Origin: Berberis thunbergii | Taxonomy: Eukaryota; Streptophyta; Magnoliopsida; Ranunculales; Berberidaceae | Length of the DNA: 64,000 nt | Direction of reading: 5' to 3' | NCBI GenBank assembly: GCA_003290165.1 | Contig: QNQO01001828.1 | Span: 124,001 to 188,000, forward strand | Part shown: positions 35,720 to 48,336 of the stretch, one piece after another | Layout of the letters: each line of letters begins with the position of its first letter | Numbering within the stretch: position 1 is the stretch's first letter | Made by a program: the position numbers and the translations under genes | Notes under the pieces: generated by a model | Seen by the model: the letters and a program-made list of their open reading frames with translations, nothing else | Database searches by the model: none | What the model was told of the DNA's origin: nothing

Positions 35720-38700
35720 TCACTGCAAGTGCCTCCTTATTACTAGCTCGGACTTTATCCAGCCTCCATCGGGGGTTCTCCTGAAGACACGCGGCTTTCT
35801 TGCAGGAAATGTTTCTCGCCAATCAGGGTGTTGAGTTAGATAGTCCAGTATCCTGTTGAAAAATAAATACATATTTGGTTGTTATTATTTATTGTTCAGC
35901 TTGCACAAGTTTCAGTTAGTCAGTACAAGAAACCCCCCTCTTTTTTAAGGTAGACTGGGTTTTTAGGATCTCCTAACCTTACGATAAATACGAAATAAGA
36001 TTGTACAGACAAAAACATTCAAACAAGTGAAATATGATAACTATGAGAGTCCTCTCACGAAGGATGAAATTCACTCAACCTGTCCCATATGGAACATCCG
36101 ACATCAATTAGCAGCTTCAGGTTGAGTTCATTAACCCGGTCATAATGTGCCGAACTTCCAGATCCACTAATTAACGTGTGTATTCGATATATTAATCCAT
36201 GTGGTGCATTTAACTGTGGTGTATGTTAGACATGATTATAAACATAAACATTTAACCCTATGTAACATAATGTTTTGTAAAGAATGAATGTATAAATACT
36301 CACAAGTTCTAAACATGTTGAACAACTTATAATATGGGGTGATTGTGTTAGGATTAAGCGCATTGAAGCAAAGAACAAACTGTAAAATATACAGCAACGC
36401 AACTGAAGAGAGGCTGCATGGAAAAATAAGCAATCTAACTAAAAACCCCAAATTCCATCATCCACAAAAAGTTTGTGATTGGGATATAAAGTTTTACACA
36501 ATCCTATATTAGAAAGTACTATATATAGTTAAAGTGGAATAATGAAACTATGAATCAATATTAGGGATGGCAATTTGATCGACTAAATGGTACCTGACAG
36601 AGACCTTGCAGGCAACAGGTTGAATTTGGGATAAGGAGTGTAAATCCGTGTCAGATCCACATCTCCACCGACCCAAACCCGGCTCAATATGTATATTTAC
36701 ATATACTTTTGTAATATTAAACTTCAAAATATGTCAGCAAAATGTTGCTTGGTCAAGTGTTAGATTAACTGGAATCCCTATCAGACTTTTTTAGATATAA
36801 ATAATTAGTTTAGGTATTTTAAATCTAAACAATTTAGGGCACTTGAGCTTGCTGAAACACATCTGTGAGATGGGTCTTGGATATCAAATGTAGACTCAGG
36901 TTGGGCATGGGTTTGGCAGACCCAATCAAACTCGTTCATTGCCATCCTTCCCTGTCCTGTTTATAAATGTGGATCCCCACCCAGCTCTCCCAGAGCCACG
37001 ATTAATTGAAAAAAACAATAGCAATAATTTGGTTCAAGACTTCGCTGAATTATGGAATTCAAACACAAAACAGTTTTATACAAGGTTACACAAGCTACTC
37101 TCATCTTCTAGGCCATGGGGACTATTTCATGGAAGACTTTAGTAGACTTTGCCGGCTACTAAACTTAAGCATTCATGTCTTGTCCCCACATCACTTGCAA
37201 ACGAAAAGAATAAAATGTGAGGTCTTTATAACATGTGTTCTAACAACTTTAGCTTAAGCTGAACCTCATGGGCTGGGTATGAAGGCAAAGTTTTAGGCTT
37301 TATAAGCTTATGAAATAACTCAAGTAAGCTTTGTGCTTAAAAAGTTTGAATTATATGGGTACAACTACCCCCCCCCTCTTCGACAAAGGAAGGAATCCTT
37401 CCATTGGCCCCAACTCATGCTTCATAAATGATGGTATCCGAGCTATGTAACAATGGCACTATTTCTACAAAAAAGGGAGTATATTGACACGTATCGTGTC
37501 GATACTCACAGATACTCCATCGGGCACTCCATGCTTAGATTATCAACGATTTCATGTCTTTGAAAAGTTTCAGTTACAAGCATGCATTACATGAATAACA
37601 ATATTGACCTACAAGTGAATGAATATGACTAATAATTCAAAAATTGCTGCTAAAAAGTAAATAATATTAAAATGTACAAGCATGTCCCTAGCGTATTTTT
37701 TTTTTTTTTTTTTTCAAACGTGTTTGATACTTTGTATCCATGTCAGATACGGATACCCGTATCCATGTCGTTGTTACATAGTACCCGAGTAATAGGATGG
37801 GCCTAGGATATGAAATATGTAGACCTGGGTCAGGTATTGGTTTGGCAAACCCAACCCAAACCTGGCCGTTGACCGTCCATAATCATGATTTAATAAGCCT
37901 AAGTACACTAAGGTTGTTTGTGACAACTTAATTTTAGAGATGTTCCGTTTTAAGCTACAATCAACCCTAAAAAGTTCCAATCAGCAAAAGATAAGCCAAG
38001 GAATGAAATGAGTGAGGTTGTCGCTTTTTGGAAACTCACTAACAGTTTCAAAGAGTATGCATTTCTAATTCTTGTAAAGCAAGTCAATAAGGAAGTTTTG
38101 GGCCAACAAATAAAAATAATCATTGTGAATACCTTCTTTCATTTTCAATAAAATCTGGGCCTTCAGCACGAGGTGATGTAGAACATCTTAAGAGCATTTC
38201 TGAATTAGAAAGTTGCAGCATTGACAGAGCAATGTGTTTCCAGCTTGGTGACCTGTATCACCACTTAAATCAGACACACAGAGAGAAGTGTCTGGAGCAC
38301 TAAAGACAACGAATGATATTAACCAATTATCTAATATGAAGGTAAGACATAAAACTTTTACCAGGCACAAGCAGCAATCTGAAATTGGTCACTTCGAGTA
38401 TCGTAAGTCTCTAGTAGCTTGCCCTTCCAACTGGGATCCCCAAAAGCAACAATCACTCGAATTCTCCTGACGACTTCATCTGGGCATCTTGAGCTTCTAT
38501 CATAGCTGGCTGGAAAAACAGAACCAGTGCTGGTTTCTACCTACGAAAAGCAAATAAGGATACTTGTGTTGAAGTTCTCGAAACTTGGTTGGTCACCACG
38601 AATAAAAATGAATATGAACACAAGAAATACTTTAACCTTAAATACAAGATGTAGCCATCATTAAATCATCATATTTCCATCACAAGTATAAACTTCTTTC

Positions 38701-41700
38701 ACCATGTACTAATTCCATTCATTTAATGCTCTTGTTGTGCCATTAACATACCAAATGCCATTTCCAGTGTCATTTTTTTCTTTTCTTTTTTCATTTATAC
38801 GTATAGAAAGTTAAGAAATCATAATATAGCCATGTAGATATTGCAATAGAGGAAGATAAAAAGGGAAGGTTTAATGATTTTTAACTCTTTTTTACTAGGA
38901 AATCAATTATAAAATAAGTCATTCTTGTTGAACTCTATTATGGATTTCTGATCACATTCTCCATATGGCTTTTTTTCTGGTATAAGCAAGAAAAGAGCAA
39001 TCATGAATTAGAAAAGAAGAAAGACAGAGATGCTCCTTGAGCCAAAGGAACCTACAAATGGCCTCTATTTAAAGATGGACCCCAATCGAAAATAACATCA
39101 ACAAATGATAAAATTGCAAGCCAGACCAGTAACTTGATGTTCTTCTCAATGGTTTCGACATCTACCGATCTACGCTTGTTATGGAAAACTCTCTGGTTTT
39201 TTCTCGGCCCACAACACCCAAATTCCTGCTAGTAGCAATCAATCCCAGACCTAATTGCCTTGATGAGAGAACACTCTTGTTTTCCAATGAACAGGACAGT
39301 TCTTCCACAAGCCCCAGTCAAAGAAAATGCAGTCAATTGAGTCCAGGTATTTTTTGCAAAGGAGCCCTCTTTTCTCCACAGGGCTCTCTCATCAATATGC
39401 CTAAAACTGTCTCCAACAAAAACTCAACACTTAAAAAAGAACCTACGCCTAAAACTTCACACTTTTTTTTCTTTTCTTTCTAATATGTATTATCTGCTCC
39501 CAAATCCTCATTACATTTAGATTACATCATCTGCCAGATGCTTTTAGACATTGAGATTTCATGCTTTATTCTGAATTTTTGAATAATGCCCAAATACCAA
39601 ATAGTATTGTTAAAATGTGAGTTTTTACCATACTAGGCCCAATTACACATAATACTAAATAACTAGCCTGCTTACATCACAATGTTGTAACAGGTTCTCA
39701 AAATAAGCCCACAATGAATCAGGTTCATCAAGGTCTAATTAACGGAGTGAACTAGCACCTCTCTGAATCTTGTCCAGTTAAAGATAATGCAGCAACACAT
39801 CAAATTGATCAATTGAAACTAATATAATTTGTTAAATAAGAGAAAATGAATTATCAAAGTGATAGCATCAACTAACCAGAAAACCATTGAAGATGGGATA
39901 TGCGTTTCCTTCAAGGTCTTTTCTAGTATTATGCCCGAGGACAAAAAAGTTTGAATGTGAAATTCTTCTTGCCGGAACCACAATGCTTCAATTATTTTTG
40001 AACATAAAGGAAAAGAATAGTTTTCTGATTCGACATGACTCTCTGATCCACTCGTACCATTGTTCAGCTGCAACCAAAATTAATTAACGTGTTCAGCTTC
40101 AGAGACTCCATCCTGAATCGAAAAAAAAAACATCTGCAGAATGAAGACAAGGTATAAGACTTGGGCCAAACTTCAGGAGAGGCATCTTCAAATCCACCAA
40201 TGATATGCACCTGCAGTTTATATTTTAGTGAGAATAAATATATTTATGAGCATTCACACAAAACAACCAAAACTATCAAGCTGAAAATCATCTGAAGAAG
40301 TAAAACAAGGAATACAAGAATACAAACATCTAGCTTTGCATCCGGATTTTGATCAACAAGTACAGATAACATCTGGATGAGGCCAAGATCAACAACTTTT
40401 GGAGAATCCAGATGAGCAACAGAGGTCCTGTGCTTAGTGCATACAGATAAAGAACAAATAGGATATCAATCACACTAGCAAATGCTAAAATTCTTATTTC
40501 TGCAGTATTAACTCTTTGACTCGTTTTATAAATATGTTGCTGTTTCTTACATTCCGGTCTGCTGGTTGCGAATAACAAGGCCCACACAGGTAGTTGCTTC
40601 ATCTGTGCCAACAAACTTTGAATGAAAAAAAAAATTACGAAAAAGAAACACAATTGTCAGCATAAAGAGATGGAAAAAATAAGTGAAATTTGTTTTTTAA
40701 CATTCATACAAACATTAAGATAACGTAACTGTGTAGCTGAAACAAACTACAATATAGTGAAAATTGAGGTAGTCTAGCAAGTCTAATGGCGCACACAGAT
40801 TTTATTGAGGTTGAAACCTAGCATTCAATAAAATGTTTTTTTAATACTTCAGTAAATCGTCATCATGGTAATGGGCCTGATTCTACACCTCAATCCTGTT
40901 TTAGGGTAAAGCTTACCCTTATAGCATATATAACGGATATGATCTATCAGCAAGTAATACCGAAGTTTTTATATAGTTGGACTAAAAGCTTTGTGCTGGG
41001 CAACGGTGTTACTTCAGGTCTGAACCCTGCCCACCCTTAAAAAAGAAAGTGCTTTGCATTGAAGTATGATTATTGTCCAACCATATAAAAATTGTTTATT
41101 TATTTGAAAGGAAAAAATTTAGTTATTTTTTGTTGACAGATCATAACACTTGTATGATATAAATGGCAAAATTTTCCTAAAGTTAGAATTAGGTATAGAA
41201 GTGGATCTATTGGTTAAAAAATTTGTACGTTCTCCATCAAAAGTAACTTTTGAAATGATTGTGTCTAGAATTGATCACATCTAGGCTGAATAGAATCTTT
41301 TTAGAAACAGTTAGTATATGTTGGTTTGTGAACCAGATAAAGAAGTTTCTTTCAAGGCTTCATGAAGAACACTTTTAGCTTTTCTAGAGATCTCCTTAAA
41401 TTTTAAGGGTGAACACTTCTTGGATTGCTTCTGGCATGGAATTTCCAATAGTGGCTAACAAAACATGCATAAATTACAAAGATTGCGTGGTAAAAGGTAA
41501 TGTTCATAAAACTTAGCCAGTTATGATCGAAATATTTAATGAATTTTAATAAAATAAACAAGTTTTTCTGTTTGCAAGAACTTAAACTTTGAATTTTATG
41601 TTTGAACTTCAATTTATCAATCACATAGAAGCCCTTATTCTACTAAAAGTAACTCTACCCGGGATATACCCACTTTCCTTATAAGCAAACAACTACTAAT

Positions 41701-43588
41701 GAAATAAGTTTCCAGCTCTTTGCAACCTTTTTAATTTATCTAACTTAACAGGCTTAATGCTTATTGGCCCAAGGAGGGCTGATTTGTATCAAGTTGACCC
41801 ATATTTATGCCTAATAGGGTGGGTTCAGCCGTGTGTCACATTGTCCTTGATTAATTCCCCCTTTATAATGGTGTAACTTTCGTCACCCAAATAAAATTAA
41901 CATAAAGTTTGTAATATAGGAAGTCTATTGTTGATGATGGAATCTAATAGTGATGCTGATAATAAAGTTCTTCGTAAAAATCTAGATTATTTTAGGAATT
42001 CACTACAGTTAAATTATAATTGTGTGTCTGTGTATTTTAAGACTACAAAACTGTATCGAAGACTAACTCGCAAACAATTTTCTTTATATCATATAACATA
42101 ATAGTAAATGCTTATGGAACATTCTTTCCGACGCCATGAAACCTATGTAAGATCTTAACATGTTACCATACCTCCACAAGTGCAGGGTCAATCGTTGCAT
42201 ATTCTCTTTGAAAAATGTAAACAAGTTTGATCGGCATTGACTCCGCTGCACTTAACACTGAGAATGAGACCTTCCTCTCTGGGTTAGCTTTGAACAAGTT
42301 TGAAGAAGATACCAATGTGGGGTGCTCCAATAAAGCAACCAAGTTCTCTTTTCCCTAGTAAAAAAAGATTCAAAAGTGGTAACAAATGCAAATTATAAAT
42401 GGAAACAAACGCTAAGATAGTGTTTTTTTTTTAGTGCTTAGAAGCTAACTTCTAAGAGTTAGAGGTTCTGAACAGGCTTTTGAATGGGCTACTGATTAGA
42501 AGTTATAAAATTAAAAGGTATTTGGTTTTTTGTGCTGACTTGAATTATTTTTTTTTTTTTTACATTTTTGCCCACCATACAACTCCCACCGCCCACCATA
42601 AACCACCAACATTTACCCATTTTTCACCTATTTTCTTTCTCCAAATATCATTAAGATCCCTTTCCACCACTACCAGAAATCACCCTATATCCTTCTCCAT
42701 TCCTCATATAATCTTCAATAAAGAGGAAGAGAAAGTGAAATAGGAAAAAAAGAAGAGGAGGAGGAGAGGTCATGAAGGGTGGTGGTGACAATGGAGGCAC
42801 TGCTCGCATGATAAAGAGAAAGTGGAGAAAATAGGAGATGGTTGGTAGAAGAGAGGGGTAGCACAATCATTATGAATTTATTGTGAGGTTATTATTAGAA
42901 TAAATTTTCATTAAGCGGATGCTAACTCCAATAAACACTCGTTTTTAAGTGTCCCACATCTTATTACTATTCAGAACAAAAAACAAACACCTTCTAAAGA
43001 ACAACAACATTAAGCTGGAAAAACAAGTTGATTTTCTCATCCTAGTTCAATTGAACTCAAAAGATGGATTGGACCACCATAGCTCAGCCCTTGCATGGAA
43101 TAGGCTTGCTAAGAGTTGGATCAACCCAACTTGTCCATACCCAAAAGCTTTGCGACCTTAGTGAATGTTAAACCATATCCAACACCGAGTAACACACGCC
43201 ACACTGGTAATTGTCCACTCGGGTTAATCCGGGTGCGTAATGGGGCATTAATCAACTCTCATAACTTAAATATGCAGGTTCGAATATTAAAATGGAGACT
43301 ATAATGGGACTTAACCCGGGATTTTAAGGTTATGGTAATACAGACAAAGGGGATACAAAATGTTTGCTTTTGTGTTCATTCAGTAATTTCTACAAACATT
43401 AATCCGCTAATCAAGTTCCTCCTAAGTGGATTACATCACACAGTGTTTGAGGACTTTAATTTATAGATAATACAACAGATGAGAAATTGAAAAATTAAAG
43501 ATGGAGAGTAGAATGGGGTTTGCTTTACCTGAAATGATGATGTAGAAGATGAGTGGTCGGGAAAACGGGTTCCTCCAACGAAGATCAT
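35720..43588 (-). CDS. NTAN1: Protein N-terminal asparagine amidohydrolase (nine exons, one 1-bp deletion)
   Basis: Exons on the complement are 43529-43588, 42172-42354, 40551-40615, 40328-40427, 40172-40210, 39877-40067, 38362-38540, 38133-38252 and 35720-35852, encoding about 356 residues. All borders are GT-AG and all phases agree. Key segments are MIFVGGTRFPDHSS, KLVYIFQREYATIDPALVE, FVGTDEATTCVGLVIRN (the Cys in TTC is expected to be the catalytic Cys of NTAN1), SVAHLDSP, VHIIGGFEDASPE, PDEVVRRIRV and HPDWRETFPARKPRVF. The enzyme deamidates N-terminal Asn to Asp, creating a degradation signal in the Arg/N-degron pathway. In exon 6 a run of six T (minus, near 39941-39946) needs a seventh to keep the frame into VLGHNTRKDLEGNAYPIFNG. 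Introns carry transposons. Confidence 0.92.
36562..36949. mobile_element. Degenerate hAT-like MITE in NTAN1 intron 8
   Basis: It starts TAGGGATGGCAATTTG and ends CATTGCCATCCTT, with imperfect inverted ends of the GGATGGCAAT type common in plant hAT MITEs. A partial relative (CCTAGGATATGAAATATGTAG... GTTTGGCAAACCCAA) lies near 37800-37880. No clear 8-bp target duplication is visible. Confidence 0.55.
37443..37781. mobile_element. hAT-like element (339 bp) in NTAN1 intron 8
   Basis: The ends are CTATGTAACAA and TTGTTACATAG (11-bp perfect inverted repeat). They are flanked by TATCCGAG (37435-37442) and TACCCGAG (37782-37789), an 8-bp repeat with one mismatch. Subterminal GACACGTATCGTGTCGATAC-type words are self-complementary. 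It encodes no protein. Confidence 0.7.
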
Positions 43589-44204
43589 CACTTCACTTGA
43601 CAAGCAGAGGAAATAAGAGAGGAGTCGCCAAGTGAAGCAGAGGTTGGAGGACGAGAGATACGCACGCGCTTACACCTGTTTGACCTGGCAACTCTACTTT
43701 ACAGGGTCGACTGACTTGTTCTTCACTTTCACAATGACAGAGGTGTGCATGTGCACGTGCGCGACACATGCTCCTGCAGCGGGTCGGGTGTGATTTGTCT
43801 GTGCATTGAATCTACTAGTACGATGACTTAATGATTGAAAGTGGGGAATGGTATTACTAAATCACAGCCACTCAATTTAAAGCTATTGGTAATCAACAAT
43901 TTAAAGAGAAATTCTATATGGATTATATATTCCAATTTAAAACACCTAATGCACTTCACTTATTCAAATAATAATAAATAATTATATACTTCATCATCTT
44001 ACTCTATATATGAGATTTAAGACATCGATTTTTTAACCAAGCAAAGAGAAAGGGAAGTTAAAGGTGACAGAGATATATATTTTAAAATAATTTTTTTGAG
44101 ATATACACACAAAGAAAAAAAACACAATTTAGATATTTTAAAATGCGGTTTTTTGAACAATTCCCTTAACAAAAATAAGTTTGATAGTGGCTAGTTATTA
44201 AATT
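43589..44204. promoter_or_regulatory. NTAN1 upstream region
   Basis: This is the 5' flank of the minus-strand amidohydrolase gene. A CACGTG core occurs at 43754-43759 within GTGCACGTGCGC, a bZIP/bHLH-type G-box. Beyond about 43840 the sequence is AT-rich without recognisable elements. Confidence 0.35.
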
Positions 44205-45312
44205 TCAAAAAAAAAAAATTTTTTTTGGCCAAACACAGATTTTTATTGAAGATAAGAAATAAAATAAAATACAAGAGAAAACATTCTTATAACAAGGAAT
44301 ATAAAGACACCATGAAGGCGTAAAAAAAAAAATCTAAAGAGATTACAAATCGAATCCATCATCCACAATAATTCTCTAATCTTGATAAAAATAGATTACT
44401 CTGATATGTTGAGCCATTAAAAAACCCTCATATTTATCTCTTTCCACACACTACATGAATATGTGAGGAACCCTATGCCGTAACCACTTTGCGCGCCGGG
44501 AAGAATTAGCTTGAGAGCACCAACTTAGTCAATTCAAAAGAGAACCTTAAAACAACAAACTCAGACCAAATTCTGACAAGAAACTGCTCCAAATAGATTT
44601 GGAGAATCTACAGTGAAACAACAAGTGATCCAGAGTCTCGTCAATCTCATTACAAAACACACAAAGACTTTCTGTGTGGATTCCTCTTTTCTTTAACCTA
44701 TCTTTAGTCAAGATTCTCTCATGCAAAACTGATCAAATAAAGAAATTAATTCGAGGAAGAAGATTTTTCACCCAAACCGAATTTTTTTTGTGAGAAAATG
44801 AAGGGGTTGGAGTGAGTCTCGTAATGAAAAGCAACCAACATATCAGAAAATTCATTCATCGAGAAACCCACACATTTACGCTTCCACACTAAACTATCAG
44901 ATCCCTCCGATAACATCTGACTATCCAACATATACATTAAATTGACGACCTCCTCCAGCTCTCCATCATTTAGGAATCTCCGAAAGGAAAGATCCCAAGA
45001 ATCTCCATTAGACCAAAAATTGCTAAGTGTCCCATTTTTCTGATTGTTAATGTTAAAAGGAATTCTAAATGTCGAGGAAACAGGCGAGGAAACGGGCGAG
45101 GGATGAGACGTGGCGGGGTGGGGACCGTCCACTCCGCTCGAGATGTGTGCCGTTGTTTTTGGTGCGCATATCTCGAGCGGGGTGGACGATCCCCACCCCG
45201 CCATGTCCCGTCCCTCGCCCGTTTCCTCGACATTTAGAAGCGCTCTAATGTTAAACAACATTGAAAATAAATTCTTCAAATGATGGTTGCTACACCAAGA
45301 ATCATTCAACAT
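44205..45312 (-). mobile_element. Third LINE, 5'-truncated 3' fragment
   Basis: The minus strand encodes the region after RT: HHLKNLFSMLFNI, then (across the inserted MITE) NNQKNGTLSNFWSNGDSWDLSFRRFLNDGELEEVVNL in segments. This is followed by the zf-RVT zinc-binding region WERILTKDRLKKRGI..LCVLCNEIDETLDHLLFHC near 44720-44600. The A/T-run at 44205-44225 fits the poly(A) tail. This is the C-terminal part of a LINE ORF2, degenerate, with no catalytic RT core. Target duplications were not identified. Confidence 0.8.
45058..45246. mobile_element. Mutator-type foldback MITE 1 (in LINE), 9-bp TSD
   Basis: It has long inverted arms starting (A)GGAATTCTAAATGTCGAGG and, from the other end, AGAGCGCTTCTAAATGTCGAGG. 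They pair over most of the 189 bp up to a short central loop around GTTGTTTTTGGTGCG. It is flanked by exact AATGTTAAA repeats (45049-45057, 45247-45255). It interrupts LINE codons for FNI/NNQ, so it is younger than the LINE. Confidence 0.9.
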
Positions 45313-45858
45313 TCAAGAATTTAAAATCTGAATAAATTGAAAAAATATTTAGTATAAAAGTTAAAATAAAGCTAAATTAAAATGATAAAAAAAATTTAGC
45401 TACACGAGGGAACTCAAAACAAAGTTGGTTCCCTCATCAACGATTTACATGCTGATTTAATTGTAGGAATTTTTTTTAAAAATATTAACCATATTTTTTT
45501 AATATAATTAATTAATTTTGAGAAGAATTTTTATTGAATACTAGAGTGAAGTCAATTATTAATGTACCACACTGTTAAACTAAACTCAACCACAACAGTA
45601 AAAAGTGTATGAATGATCAAAATTATAAAATTGAAAATTGTAAACAAATAAATTATAAACAAACAAAATTAACATGATATCAAGGTAATGCAATGAAACA
45701 AACGACCTGGCAGATAATGTGAACTTTAGAAGACCGGGTCTTCAAAAATTGAATGACTATTGAAAAACAGATAGCTAAATTTATGCTAAATAGCATTGAT
45801 AGGAGATATTCATTAAAATTCAGCTTTTGCCTAATATACCAAAAAAACAAAAACAAAA

Positions 45859-46033
45859 GAGCGATTCTAAATGTCGAGGGAATGAGCGAGGGAAATGAGG
45901 TGGCGAGGTGAAAGCCGCTCATTTCCCTCGAGATGCGCACAAAAAGTCAACGCACGCATTTCGAAGGAAATGAACGGCTTCCACCTCGCCAGCTCATTTC
46001 CCTCGCTCAATCCCTCGACATTTAGAATTTCTC
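45859..46033. mobile_element. Mutator-type foldback MITE 2, 9-bp TSD
   Basis: The ends GAGCGATTCTAAATGTCGAGG (left, one base beyond this shown set is not quoted) and the inverted GAGAAATTCTAAATGTCG belong to the same family as MITE 1. Exact AAAACAAAA repeats flank it (45850-45858, 46034-46042), though in a low-complexity run. The arms are near-perfect, with a central GCACAAAAAGTCAACGCACGC loop region. Confidence 0.85.
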
Positions 46034-46042
46034 AAAACAAAA

Positions 46043-46296
46043 ACAAAAACAAAAAAATCTGTTCAACCAATTGGTTACCAAATAACCGAGGTTCCCTGAT
46101 CAATTATAATTTCAAAATCACATGACAAGTTCCCTCATCATACCTACCAGGGGTGTATTTATGATTTCCCTTTTAATTAAACAAAGGACAATGCTGATAG
46201 ATTAGATTACACCCCAAACAAACTTCACTCCCTCACAAAACATAATAGCATGAAATATATTACACCACGCCATGCACCCTAATTTAGCAATCAATT
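46043..46296. other. 3' flank of the LEA gene
   Basis: This is short non-coding sequence between MITE 2 and the LEA stop codon. It probably includes the LEA 3' untranslated region. Nothing else was recognised. Confidence 0.35.
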
Positions 46297-46853
46297 TTAA
46301 GTGTAACCACCACCAGTACCATCATGCCCTTGAAGATCGGCACTTGCCTGAGGATTCTTCGCAATCGGTGCCGGTACGGTGTTAATCCCTATCGGGTGTG
46401 TCTCCACCACCCCTTCAACCACATATCCATCTTCAGGCTCACCAGTTCCGTGTCCAGGCAATGCAGACATCTGGCTTAATCTGGTCGACTGACCTTCAAT
46501 TTTCGGTGATCCAGCACTCGCACTAACAGTGCCTGCATGTAGTCTAGCTTCCGCATTTTGACGATATATTTCTTGCTTGTTCAATTCAGCTTCGACGATC
46601 TTCTCATCTTTTCGCTGGGTCGCCATTTCCTTATCGAGCGGACCGTGTGCTATCATCCTCTCCACCTGTGAAGAACACAAGATGCATCACGAATTGAAGA
46701 GATTTCTAGTAATAAACTTAATGAAACTATAAATACATAAATATAAACCTTCTCTTCCACGACAGCCATGGTTTTGTCCATGCCAGACTTCGCCGAGGCG
46801 GCGATATTCAAGGCCGTATCCTTCACTGCTTCCGCTGCGCTTTGCATCTTCAC
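46297..46853 (-). CDS. Late embryogenesis abundant protein, LEA_1 (D-113/LE25) family
   Basis: There are two exons, complement(46749-46853) and complement(46297-46665), with a GT-AG intron of 83 bp, encoding 157 residues. The N-terminal part, MKMQSAAEAVKDTALNIAAS onward to about residue 80, is the lysine/alanine/glutamate-rich amphipathic helix region (KSGMDKTMAVVEEK, ATQRKDEKIVEAELNKQEI). The C-terminal half is Gly/Pro-rich and disordered, ending GHDGTGGGYT. The start could be Met1 or Met3 (MQSA is the usual family start). LEA_1 proteins accumulate in drying seeds and under water stress and protect proteins and membranes. The frame is intact. Upstream ABRE-type boxes and a TATA box support ABA-inducible transcription. 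Confidence 0.93.
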
Positions 46854-46930
46854 TTGGCTTTGCTTTGATTCTTATTCCTTACTTGAAAATGTTTAGATCT
46901 CTAATGGTGAAGGAGGTCGTTAGTAACTAC

Positions 46931-47028
46931 TTTTATAGAGGAGAGAATGACCTGCTGGTGATGCCATGTGTATGTACGTCCACGTGGAGGCAGCTTGTGG
47001 ATACATATATGTTATGAAGACACGTGTT
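46931..47028 (-). promoter_or_regulatory. LEA promoter: TATA box and two G-box/ABRE sites
   Basis: On the minus strand a TATAAAAG box lies at 46931-46938, about 80 bp before the start codon. Upstream are CCACGTGG (46981-46988) and ACACGTGT (47021-47028), both palindromic ACGT-core elements bound by ABF/AREB bZIP factors. Two ABREs in this position are typical of ABA-regulated LEA genes. Confidence 0.75.
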
Positions 47029-47066
47029 AGGTGTTGGATAGGTGGGGGGTTTTGAGAACTGATGAG

Positions 47067-47849
47067 TAGGAGTGGATACGGGAGGGGATGCATCTCTTTT
47101 GGTTCGAAATGGGATAAACTTCATCCTAACTTTGTCCCATCCCAAACAGGTTTGGGATACGAAGAGATTAACATATATTAATTTGTAAGTAGAAAGAAGT
47201 ATAAAATATCACTCATAACTAACGTGTGGGAGGAAAGTGCTAAGCTCATGTGCGTGTAAACAATGACAAATTCCTCTGATTGATGTCAAGTTTGCAATAT
47301 AAGTTAAACAAATTTGATGTAAATATATTTACAAATATCAATTTTATGAATTCAAGGCCAGACTAGGATGAATAAATTAACTCTGATTAGAGTAGTTTAA
47401 ATGGTTAGACTTTGAGCACAAATGAAGAAACAAGGGGATCAAATGATGAACCAATTTAAAATGTTTTCAGAGCCCTAATACACCCATTTGTTTGGGTTCG
47501 TAGTATAGGACTAAATTCTAATGAAAATTTAAATATTTTCGTGGAATGTATGCATCTTTTGGACATATAAAATATACACACACTGAGTTGCATATTACAA
47601 AGAGGAAAAAAAACTACCCACCCCCAACTACAAGAGCATTCATAATAAAAATATTAAAATTATTAATAATAAATATTAAAAACTCAATTAAGGACGGGCG
47701 GGATTGAAAATGTTCATTCCAATTCCATTCCACTCTAGATCAGGACGAGACGGAATCGATATGAGATTGCTCAAACCCAAAAAGACTCGAAAAAAATCGG
47801 AATGAGACAGAATCACGATCAAGATTGCAGGATGGGATGGCCACCCCTA
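47067..47849. mobile_element. Non-autonomous hAT element (783 bp)
   Basis: Its termini are TAGGAGTGGATACGGGAG and, inverted, TAGGGGTGGCCATCCCATCC. Flanks CTGATGAG (47059-47066) and CTGCTGAG (47850-47857) form an 8-bp target duplication with one mismatch. Its left end lies about 130 bp upstream of the LEA TATA box. No transposase is present. Confidence 0.8.
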
Positions 47850-47879
47850 CTGCTGAGGTTTGTTTGTTAAAGTTTCGCC

Positions 47880-48015
47880 TGGAGTGGGCTGTCAATCTGC
47901 AGCAATCCCAACCCAAAGTCATGCAGCAGTTGAGTCGAGGGTGCCAAGAATCGAACATGCGCCCTGAAGGAGTGACCTCCAGGTGCAGTTACTAAACCAT
48001 CTGAGCAAGCCCTGG
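47880..48015 (-). repeat. tRNA-derived SINE-like sequence
   Basis: Read on minus, GGGCTTGCTCAGATGGTTTA (box A-like, near 48010) is followed about 50 bases later by ATGTTCGATTCTTGG (box B-like, near 47955). This spacing and wording match the internal Pol III promoter of tRNA-derived plant SINEs rather than a functional tRNA, since no cloverleaf with a proper anticodon arm can be drawn. The 3' boundary is uncertain. Confidence 0.5.
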
Positions 48016-48336
48016 TGGGTTTATACTTTGATCATCCTGGAGCTTAACAAAACAAAAGATATTAGAAAGGAAATTCTATTATCCAATTTCAAAGTTCACT
48101 TTATTATAGCAATGGCTCGCAAAACCTGGTTCAGAATGTCGTATGAGAATTATGCATATCGTCTTTTTTGGAACAGACGAGATTCTTAAATTAAATATAA
48201 CATCTTTTGCATCCTGCAATGCTACCATATCTAGTTATTCAAATATGTCACACCAAAATTTGATGATTCTATAACTCACGATGTTTCTATACACGAAGCT
48301 TTTACTCGATAAACGTAACCATTCATTGGTAACGCA

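Noticed and set aside
39181..39483. 100-codon plus frame inside NTAN1 intron 6
   Set aside because: No recognisable domain, opposite to the gene, and no supporting splice or promoter signals. Possibly a transposon scrap.
44746..45312. 188-codon minus frame as a single host gene
   Set aside because: The middle part is the translated foldback MITE (45058-45246) and the two outer parts are consecutive LINE ORF2 residues, so it is an accidental fusion.
47880..48015. Functional tRNA gene on the minus strand
   Set aside because: The A and B box words are too far apart and no acceptor or anticodon stem forms. A SINE-like relic fits better.
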